A stretch of 64,000 nt of DNA from contig VCJN01002805.1 of NCBI GenBank assembly GCA_006384855.1, positions 1-64,000 on the forward strand, read 5' to 3'. This DNA comes from Tetraselmis striata (taxonomy: Eukaryota > Chlorophyta > Chlorodendrophyceae > Chlorodendrales > Chlorodendraceae). Each line of letters opens with the position of its first letter. Within the stretch, counting starts at the first letter, position 1. This document shows, one piece after another, positions 55,746-64,000 of this stretch. A program made the translations under genes and the position numbers. Below the pieces are notes generated by a model, which ran no database searches, had not been told where the DNA came from, and saw only the letters and a program-made list of their open reading frames with translations.

Positions 55746-56585
55746 AGGCCTGTATGACACGGGACGTGCTCTACCGGTAGACCGCTCTACCGCCGTAATG
55801 TCTACACGCACAGCGCGCCACGTCGCAAAAAGTGCAATTCGGCCGTAGAGCGGTCACCCCTAGAGCATTAGACCGGTCTAGCATTTCGGCGGTAGGGTGG
55901 CATCGGTAGCTACCGATGCCACCCCCCGCTCTACCGCTCTACCGCTCTATTTTGAACACGGCACCCTGTCGCTGGCGAATCCACCTTCATCGCGCTACCC
56001 CTCGCCCGCCGCTCCATGTAGTCCCACCGAAACTTCGCGCGGGCGGTACACGGACTCCACGCCTCACGGCCATGGCTGCGCGCCCGGAATCGCACCGCAA
56101 GGTGCCACAGGCGGCCGGTCAAGCGGCCAGTCAAGGTGTCTGGATCCTTTCGGGCGCCGTGGGCGCCGGGCGCCATGCCGTTGTCCCAGCGGCACGTCTC
56201 GCCATCCGGTGCGCCCATCGGGGCGCTGCCTCCTAGCATATTTTGACCGGAAGGGCATCGCCCCGCCGGCCTCGCTGACCCGTCTCCATCTGGATCTCAT
56301 GTCGCGGGCGGACAGCGCTCAACCGACTTTAGCCTAGGAGACCGAGCAGCAAGTACGGCTGGTCCTGCGATGCTCGGTACGGCGGTAGCGGCTACTAGTT
56401 TGACCGGTAGAGCTGTTCCTGTGTCATACCGTTTTGAGGGCTCAAAAAGAAACTGAAAAAGTGAAAATACTACACGGTGATTGGCTAGTCGCCGTTTGCT
56501 TTTTGCGACGTGGCGCGCTGTGCGTGTATAAATTACGGCGGTAGAGCGGTCTACCGGTAGAGCACGTCCCGTGTCATACAGGCCT
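55746..56585. mobile_element. MITE-like element with about 90-bp terminal inverted repeats
   Basis: The left end begins AGGCCTGTATGACACGGGAC at 55746 and runs through ACCGGTAGACCGCTCTACCG to GCGCCACGTCGCAAAAAG. The right end (56585 downwards on minus) repeats the same sequence with about four differences. The 840-bp body contains more ACCGGTAGAGC/CTACCGCTCTA words. No transposase is encoded, so it is a non-autonomous DNA transposon. A clear target duplication was not seen. Confidence 0.8.
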
Positions 56586-57215
56586 AAAGTACTATATGAA
56601 TTTCTCGTTCCGATAATTTCATCAAATTATTGATATGCGCACGCGGGCTCGCACGCGGAGCACCCGGACTAAGTACAGGCGGCTGCACGTACTCGCTGCA
56701 CATCGCTGCACATCGCTGCCCAACGCAGGGTCGCTGACGTCGCGGTGCGCCACGGCCCCTGCCAAGGAGTAATCACGATAAGTACTGGAACGGTGCGGCG
56801 GCCGACTCTCGCGAGGCCCGTGCCCGCACAGCATTGGTGCTTAGTTCGCGCGTAGCATCGCGGCACCGCATGCATGTGCCGGGAGTGCCGGGCAAACCGT
56901 GATCGCATGCTGCCGGCATGCGATCATGGCTTGCGCTGCAGTCCCGGCGGAGGTGTGGGCCGGTGTCGCGGAGGCGTTGGGCTAGTGGTTTTATTGCACT
57001 GGCGGGGCATCACTTCGCCGTTGTGGGCGGTGCCCAGCACAAAACTGATCCTGCCTGATTTTCTATACATTTGAGATTCAGGCTTGGGGGGCGGCTAGGG
57101 GACATTCGTGAGGTCTGTCAGAGTTGGAAGCCGCGCCATGTGTTCCCTAGAATCTGTGATGATACTGCGCCTCCCCGGGCTTACCGTTGGGAAATACCCC
57201 TCGCGCCAACCCCCC
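56586..57215. other. Between MITE and palindrome
   Basis: Includes a small perfect-looking palindrome around CGTGATCGCATGCTGCCGGC ATGCGATCATGG (56899-56930). No gene recognised. Confidence 0.4.
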
Positions 57216-57798
57216 TGAGAGTTGAAGTGGATGTAGCCCACCACCGGCAGGAAGCACAGATGCGAGTGTGCGGCTGTCCGCCCTTGGTTCAGCGGTGAGC
57301 GGCGGTGACCGTCAGGCGACCCCGTACTTCATGCGCGTGCCGGGGCGTTACACAATCATCAGCAGTTAGGGCGGCTGCATTTAAACGCGCACCTACAAAC
57401 ACCACCTACCGCCTACCACCTACCGTACCACCTACATCCGCCCACACCTCCGCCCGTCGTGCCGCACAGCGCCGCACAACGTGCCGCACATCGCGCGCAC
57501 ATACGTCGTGCGGCGCGCGCGCGGCACTGCACCGATACATCGTACTACTACTCGCGCTGTGACTATGCAAATAATAAGCGTCAATACACCGGGCTAATGT
57601 TGGGTGTATATCGCCGCTTATCTTTATGTTCACGCACACCTAGCGACAGCAGCAGGTACCCACTCCGCGATCTGTATATCGCAGCAGCGCCGCGACGGTA
57701 CGTACGCGCTTCGCAAGGATATCAATCACACGAGGCGACGAAGCGTCACCAGTTGCACCCTAACCACGTTGCACCCAAACCACCCGGCTCCGCCCACC

Positions 57799-58440
57799 AT
57801 GGCACTCACGATGGTACCCCAGAAAAGGGCCAGGATGGTGGAGCGATGTACACGAACCCAACTAGCATACGCGAGCGTGGAGGAGAACACGCAACAAAAT
57901 AGACTCACCGACGCAGTCAGAAGAGGGGAATACATCCATCTCCCCGGCGGCTGGACTCCCACCAAGTCCAGCAACGCGACCCTCTACCGCTCCATGCGCC
58001 ACGCTTGACACTGGCGCACGTTGCTGGATGTCGGCGCGGACGCGCTCGCCCAGTACAACCTCTTCCTGCTTGACCAACCCGACATGGTCGGGGACATCGC
58101 CGACGCTGATACGCGTCTCCCACACCTCCACGGTTCGGATTCGGTGTGGGTGCAAGGCGCCGAGGACATGCTCGAGATCGCTGCGAAGCAGGCCGCGGTA
58201 CTCGTCGAGAACGATGACGACGGGGCTATGGAGCCTCTCCTCGCTGGGGCCCACGTGAAGCAGTTCCCGCTGTTCCGACTCATGCGGCTGACCGCACTCG
58301 TGGTGCACGAAGCCCTCACCCACACATGGCTTGAGCCGGACAGATTCAGCCGGTTTTGTCCGACATCACAAACGGCATCAGCAAACTGTAGCAAAACTAT
58401 GTCGGTGCAAACTAGGCTGATGTCGGACAGAACCGGCTGA
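57799..58440 (+). pseudogene. Unknown gene in the left palindrome arm
   Basis: From ATG 57799 a single frame of about 213 codons is broken only by a TGA at 58006-58008. It includes NRLTDAVRRGEYIHLPGGWT, LLDVGADALAQYNLFLLDQP, DMVGDIADADTRLPHLHGSD and AEDMLEIAAKQAAVLVENDD. Family not recognised. The last codons cross the palindrome centre. Confidence 0.55.
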
Positions 58441-58451
58441 ATCTGTCCGGC

Positions 58452-58946
58452 TCAAGCCATGTGTGGGTGAGGGCTTCGTGCACCACGCGTGCGGTCAGCC
58501 GCATGAGTTGGAACAGCGGGAACTGCTCCGCGTGGGCCCCAGCCATCATCGTTCTCGACGAGTACCGCGGCATGCTTCGCAGCGATCTCGAGCATGTCCT
58601 CGGCGCCTTGCACCCACACCGAATCCGAACCGTGGAGGTATGGGAGACGCGTATCAGCGTCGGCGATGTCCCCGACCATGTCGGGTTGGTCAAGCAGGAA
58701 GAGCTTGTACTGGGCGAGCGCGTCCGCGCCGACATCCAGCAACGTGTGCCAATGCCAAGCGTGGCGCAGGGAGCGGTAGAGGGCCGGGTTGCTGGACTTG
58801 GTGGGAGTCCAGCCGCCGGGGAGATGGATGTATTCCCCTCTTCTGACCTCGTCGGTGAGTCTATTTTGTAGCGTGTTCTCTTCCACACTCGCGTATGCTC
58901 CACCATCCTGGCCCTTTTTTCCGGGGTGTCATCGTGAGTGCCATGG
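58452..58946 (-). pseudogene. Unknown gene in the right palindrome arm
   Basis: Inverted copy of the gene at 57799-58440. Here the TGA is TGG (RHAWHWHTLLDV), but frame changes near 58890 and 58545 break the N-terminus and the end (the latter where the arm has lost about 20 bp after VENDD). Each copy has its own lesions, so they decayed separately after duplication. Confidence 0.55.
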
Positions 58947-59603
58947 TAGGCGGAGCCGGGTGGTTTGGGTGCAACGTGGTTAGGGTGCAAATGGTGACGC
59001 TTTGTCGCCTCGTGTGATTGATATCCTTGCGAAGCAGGCAGCGTCGCGCGTACGTACCGTCGCGGCGCTGCTGCGATATACAGATCGTGGAGTAGGCACC
59101 TGCTACCGTCGCTAGGTGTGCGTGAACATAAAGATAAGCGGCGATATACACCCGACATTGGCCCGGTGTATTGACGCTTATTTGCTTAGTCGCAGCGCGA
59201 GTAGTAGTACGATCTATCGGTGCAGTGCCGCGCGCGCCCGCACGACGTATGTGCGCGCGATGTGCGGCACGTTGTGCGGCAATCTGCGGCATGTTGTGCG
59301 GCGATGTGCGGCACGTTGTGCGGCGCTGTGCGGCACGACGGGCGGAGGTGTGGGCGGATGTAGGTGGTACGGTAGGTGGTAGGCGGTAGGTGGTGTTCGT
59401 AGGTGCGCGTTTAATTGCAGCCGCCCTAACTGCTGATGATTGTGTAACGCCCCAGCACGCGCATGAAGTACGGGGTCGCCGGACGGTCACCGCCGCTCAC
59501 CGTTGAACCAAGCGCGGACAGCCGCGCACTCGCATCTGTGTTGCCTGCCGGTGGTGGGCTACATCCACCCCAACTCTCAACCCCCGCGCGCGCGGCAGCA
59601 GGC

Positions 59604-62270
59604 ATGCCGGGAATGGGATGGATATCGAGTGTATCGAAGGATGGCGTGTACACATGCAAGCACTGCCGGGGCTGGGTGACGGGCAATAGTGATAAGACGG
59701 CGCGAGAGCGGCACTTCCGGAAATACCCGAACTGTAGCCACTCGAAGCGTGCGGCTAAGTTGCGCCGCAAGACCGCCTTATTACAAGCAGCAACAACAAA
59801 GGCACCAGCAGCAGGGGCGGCAGCAGTAGCAGGGGCGGCAGCAGGAGTAGCAGCAGCCGTCGGAAACGGCCCGCCGGCGCCGGTCTCGGACGACGGCGGC
59901 TCGTCGGAGGACAATGTGATGGGCGTGAGGGAGGACCCCGTTGGCGAAGACGGTATGGACATCGACGCGCCTGCGTGGCGGCCGGCGGGCGTGGAAGCCG
60001 CCGATGAGGGCGTGGTACGGGAAGGCGATCCCGGTGACTTCTACATGAAGGTCATCGCCAAGAAGTTCCGGGGAGTATGGCACTACGGCGTGATAACCGG
60101 CGTCGTTACCGAGTGGGTGTTGGAGGACTACGGCGGGGCGACCTAGTGGCGCGCTGTTTTCGAGGACGGTGACACTGTGGACCTTCTGCGTTCATAGGTG
60201 AGTGGGCCCGGCCTGTGTGCTGGTGGCACCACTCACCTGAGGTTGTATGGAATCACACGCACCCGTACGGTCCGCGTGGCAGGTTGTGGAGGCTATGGCG
60301 GCTGCCCAAGAGCATCCCCCTGTGGATGCGGACGGGGAGACTCGCTTGGTACGTAACCGTCCCTGAAGGCGATGACCAGTCCAGTGAATCCGAAGAGGAG
60401 GGCTGGGGGGGGGGGGGGGGGGGGACGCGGCTGGCGCCGGGTGGACGAGCGATGAGGAGGAGGAGGAGGAGGCGGCGCACCTCCGGGCGTGGGAGTCTGC
60501 TGCTGTGCCGGGGTCCGACACGAATGCCCTCACGTTTGCAGTCATGAAGTGCTCGGCCCAGGTGAAGAGCAAGAATTCCAACAACTCCGCTGACAGCGAC
60601 TGGCAGCTGTTGCATGACATCATGCCCGCCGGCTTCACCTGGGTGGGATGGCCGTGCCACGCAGCCACAAGGCGATGCGGAAGTTCTTGCGGGTACGGCC
60701 GGGATGTCTGCCTGGGTGCGTGCTTGACGCGGCGTGTCTTGGGGTGTCAGGCCCCTCACGCTCCTCGCCTCCCGACGCATGCATGTGCCTGATACATCCA
60801 GATATGTCCGGCACATGTGCCCCGAGGGGTGCGTGGCGTTCAGCGGGGCGCCCGGGAAGGCTGGCGGATGGGCGAACCTCCCCGACCAGCACTGCCCGGA
60901 GTGCAATGCCGGCCGGTTGATCCGAATGCCGCAGTCCCTGAAGCTCACGGCTGCATGGGTTTGGTACGTCATGAGCGTGGCGGACATCATCAAGGGCTGG
61001 TTCCGAGACCCTGTGTGGTACGCTTGCTGGAAGAAGGGGACGGACGTGTCTATCAAGCAACTCCTTCCGCGCATCGTCGGAGGCGGAGCGCCTGAATGAA
61101 GGCGGGCATGGCAGCAGCCTCGCCCCGGGAGACTTCCTCCATGCCGACAACGGGATCTACACACTCGCAGACGATGGCTTCCTGTCGCATCTTCGGACCA
61201 CCCAGTCTGTCACCGGGGCTGAAATCAGGTGTGAGGACATGCCGCCCCACATGCGGACCTCCAGGAGCAACTGGCACCCAGTCGCACTCATTGGCCCCCC
61301 GGAGCCGCCCCACCTGGCTGGGCAAAATACTGTTAGAGGTGCTGGACGAGCTCGCGGTGCTTGGCGAGCAGGGAGTGAGGGTCACCCCCGCAGACAAGGG
61401 GGGGGGGACCGTTCGTGCACAAGGTCTTCCTCGGTATGTGGGTGTGCGACGCCCATGGCAGACGAAAGATCTGTGTGCGGGGGGGCCAAGCCAGCTCAAA
61501 GGTTGCCCTTGGTGCCGTCTGCTGAGCCATGTGGAGTGCCCGGTCGGCACGGTGAAGGTGGCGCCTGCGGGGTATGCAAAGGACGTCCTCCAGAGGGTGG
61601 ATGGCGAAGAGTTGCAGGCTGTGCGCACGGGCGCGAGGTGACTCCTGCTCTCCGGCGACGAGATGCTAGAGCAGATGGGCGTCATCGGCCACATAGAGGA
61701 GGACTTGGCCAAGTCGGACCTCGATGGGGATGAGGACGGCGAACTGAGCCCCGCTGCCCGGCGTGCGTTCAACACAACCCGGCTGGCGGAGGCCAAGCAG
61801 AACACCGGCTACCATGGCGTGTGCCAGGTGCATGTGGTCCTGGGCTTTGTCAGCATGGTCAACCTCTTCCCCCTCGCGCCATGCCACATGTTTTTCTTTG
61901 GCTTGGGAAAGGACTTCTAGAGGAACTTCGTCACCGTGTTGGGCCACGTTGGATTCCGGGCTATGAAGGAGGAAGACCGGCGCCAGGCTTTAGTCTTGAT
62001 ACCCAACAACTTTGAACGTGGATTGCGCCCTTCGTTTGCGGTGTCCAAGAAGTCGAAAGGTACCCCCCCCCCCCCCCCCCCGCCCCCTGGGCGTGGGCGT
62101 GGGCGTGGGTGTGGGCGTGACGGCATTCCCCTTCATGACTGCCGGGTCAGGCAAGGTGACGGTGCAGTCCGGCTGGGTCATGGAGGACAGCTGGCACCAC
62201 ATGGAAACGTTTTCCCTTCTTACCGTGTTGGGGGAGTGGAGTTGGTGGGTATGGGGGATCGAAGTTGAAG
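59604..62270 (+). pseudogene. tnp2/CACTA-like transposase with zinc finger and Tudor-like module
   Basis: Starts 25 bp beyond the palindrome. The first frame (59604-60146) has a BED-like Cys/His cluster (YTCKHCRGWVTG...HFRKYPNCSHSK, residues about 14-50), an Ala/Gly-rich linker, and FRGVWHYGVITGVVTEW; after a TAG the frame goes on WRAVFEDGDTVDLLRS, completing a Tudor/Agenet-like strand pattern. Later blocks in shifting frames follow tnp2-type transposases: WQLLHDIMP (60600), a CPEGC...HCPECNAGRLI finger (about 60815-60920) with WFRDPVWYACW, NGIYTLADDGFLSHL (61150), QLKGCPWCRLLSHVECPVG (61490-61560), and VNLFPLAPCHMFFFGLGKDF (61858-61917), where the family's catalytic D-x-MH is changed. A C run near 62063 may mark an intron. 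Many lesions: inactive. Confidence 0.6.
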
Positions 62271-62460
62271 TGTGTATACGCGCGCGTGTCTGTAGTGTTT
62301 GTACGCGTTTCGGGGAAGAAAGGGCGGGGGCAAAAAGGGTTGGCCGTAACCAACGGACAAAAAGGATTGTAAGGTAATCGAGCCATTGCGACTTCTGGTA
62401 TCTGGATGAATAACATGAACTAGTACGGTGCACCTTTATTGACTATGCCGTTTCGATCAT

Positions 62461-62724
62461 ATGGAATCGCCTCTATGGGAGGCTGTCAGCGACTATATGT
62501 CTGTCGACATGACGACGACCTACTTCGAAGGACTTGAGGTCATTCAGTGTGTACCGTGATACGAGACGCTCGAGGCGAAATTAACTGAGTCGTAGCGTAA
62601 ATCGGCGCAGCAGCACCCGAAATTCACAACGACGAGTGACATCAACGCTTTCGACATTATATGGTTGCACGGCATTCCTGAGATGCTGGGGCAGGTCGGC
62701 TTGAAAGTCGACTCGCTTGCATGA
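62461..62724 (+). pseudogene. Short unknown coding remnant
   Basis: One frame of 87 codons from ATG 62461 with two internal stops: LWEAVSDYMSVDMTTTYFEG, then HPKFTTTSDINAFDIIWLHG and EMLGQVGLKVDSLA. Protein-like composition, family unknown. Confidence 0.3.
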
Positions 62725-63608
62725 CTGGTGTATATCGTGCAACAACGTTGACGATGACAATAAATATGAAAGGGGAAATAATAATCAAATTTTAAATGTC
62801 ATATACATGATAGATAGTCATGTATACCAATTGCGGCACCCACGGCTTTGCGATGCCATAATATCATGCGCTGGCCCTCTGGCCTACTTTGATGTCTTGA
62901 CTCACACTGACACGTATGCGGGGCCAAAATAAGATAATTTAATTAAAGGCGCGCAAAAGGGCAATTCGTGCCGTGGACTTGGCCCCTGGCATTTACTCAG
63001 AACTCAGACAACACGACAACTTGATTCCTAGACCTCCATAAATTAAGCGCACACAATGTGGCCCATCCACCTCGCTCGCTCCGTCGGCACATTAAATCGG
63101 CCGACAGCTACAGGCCACAGAGTGGCGGGCCACAGGTAGCCATTCACGCTATGGCGTGGTACTACTTGATGCCGTCCAGACTCGCAGATATCGCGCCAGC
63201 GTCCATGAGGTCCTGGTCCTCCGCCGGCCACAACCCCGACGCGCTGCTCGCCGGCTGGGCTCGCCGGCCCGGCTGAGGGCTGAGGATGCGCCCGGGTGGG
63301 GAACCCCCCGGAGGGGTGCTGCGGGGGGCATCGCCCGCGGCCTTGCGGCCCGGTCCCGCGCCAAAGCTCATCGACAGCTGCTGCGCCTACGACGATGCGG
63401 TACATGGGAAACGCAGGCGTGCTGGTGAGTCACCGAGTGGGTACGTCGGTGGTCAATACGTCGGTACGTCGGCGGTCGAGTGTGGACGTCGACATGCGGC
63501 GGTGCCTCGGACGGTGACATTGGGGCAAAATCAAAAATATGAAATATGTATTAAAAATGAGTACGAGAGCGCGAGTTGCCGTCTCTTTGCAAGCTGGCAA
63601 GCGCGATG
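62725..63608. other. 3' flank of the terminal gene, no gene recognised
   Basis: AT-rich to about 63000, GC-rich afterwards, with domain-free overlapping frames at 63040-63430. Likely holds the 3' untranslated region of the minus-strand gene at 63609. Confidence 0.4.
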
Positions 63609-63892
63609 CTACGGGCGCTGCGGCTGCTGCACCATAAGCTGCGTCACCTGCTGCTGGATGTCGCCGACCTTAACGAGCTGCTTGGTGACCTTGGCCTCCC
63701 AGCGCGACAGTTTCCTCTGGAACAGGTCCGCCTTGCCGCGCATCACCTGCGCGCGAGCCGGCACTTGTCAGCGCGCCACAGCCCCCGCGATAACCATAGG
63801 ATCTCGCCGCTTGGCCAGCTGAGCCCGACGCGCACCTCGTAGTGGTCGGCGTCTGTGTGCTCCGCCTCGGCGGTCAGGATGCGCTCCGCGTC
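63609..63892 (-). CDS. Last two exons of a coiled-coil protein (partial)
   Basis: Two exons, 63892-63836 and 63746-63609, join in phase 0 (GAG|GTGCGC donor, GCGCAG acceptor) to give DAERILTAEAEHTDADHYE followed by VMRGKADLFQRKLSRWEAKV and a Gln-rich end (QQQVTQLMVQQPQRP, stop at 63609). A CTGCAG acceptor precedes the first. The pattern is amphipathic helix or coiled coil, as in C-terminal tails of kinesins and similar cytoskeletal proteins, but no family is identified. The gene continues beyond the window end. Confidence 0.6.
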
Positions 63893-64000
63893 CTGCAGCG
63901 GCCAGAGAATCGTCGACTCTCGAGTCAAACATCGGAACGAGGCGACTCGGCAGGCAGAATCTCTAGAAATGGCCGACAGCCCCGGCGTGTCGGATGCATG

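Larger units (their letters stand above)
57216..59579. repeat. 2.36-kb palindrome (inverted duplication)
   Basis: The left arm, 57216-58368, and right arm, 58418-59579, are inverted copies of each other with scattered substitutions and small indels, separated by about 49 bp. Outer edges: TGAGAGTTG at 57216 and CAACTCTCA at 59579. Inner edges: GATTCAGCCGGTTTTGTCCG and its complement. Both arms carry copies of one gene, 3' ends at the centre. The right arm has extra GTGCGGC-type units near 59270-59340. Confidence 0.92.

Noticed and set aside
59260-59350. CRISPR-like short repeat run (GTGCGGC units)
   Set aside because: Degenerate tandem words inside a palindrome arm, no uniform repeats or spacers; nuclear eukaryotic context.

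Overview
The window is nuclear DNA from a green-lineage eukaryote, most likely a repeat-rich prasinophyte or other chlorophyte alga. The evidence is intron-containing genes whose spliced products look plant- or alga-like: an SnRK2 kinase, a phosphoribosylanthranilate isomerase of the plant type with a plastid-type presequence, a 122-residue QCR7 with algal features, and a plastid-targeted NTF2/SnoaL-like protein. The genus is inference. There is no bacterial operon structure.

Layout. At 0.36-1.36 kb a single-exon gene (minus) encodes a secreted protein of three Cys-rich repeats. A LINE tail and an unidentified decayed gene follow. From 5.2 to 10.4 kb lies a six-exon SnRK2 gene (minus). From 10.9 to 24.9 kb there is a transposon graveyard: LINE tails, two copies of a coiled-coil element with transposase-like features (13.8-16.3 and 21.4-22.9 kb), a tyrosine-recombinase relic and several unrecognised pseudogenes. 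From 25.2 to 31.7 kb sits a Ty3/gypsy chromovirus (minus) with 357-bp LTRs, a CCGCC target duplication and a Dam-like methyltransferase domain between gag and protease. More transposase debris reaches 35 kb.

From 36.1 to 51.6 kb is the main gene island: an Aurora/CALK-like kinase (plus), QCR7 (minus), a 5'-truncated LINE (minus), PAI (plus) and the NTF2-like plastid protein (plus). From 52 to 62.7 kb the sequence is again repetitive: a MITE-like element, a 2.36-kb palindrome with a duplicated unknown gene, and a ruined tnp2/CACTA-like transposase with an N-terminal zinc finger and a Tudor-like module. The last 0.4 kb carries the final two exons of a coiled-coil protein gene (minus) that runs off the window.

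The host genes do not form a pathway: they cover stress signalling, cilium or cell-cycle type kinase signalling, respiratory complex III, plastid tryptophan synthesis and an unknown plastid function. Their common trait is long C homopolymers in introns, mostly on the sense strand, often just after the 5' splice site or before the 3' splice site. Such tracts are almost absent from the transposon-rich blocks. Exon models were built by eye from frame continuity, splice dinucleotides and family knowledge. They close in frame to exact codon totals, but no alignment or expression data were available.
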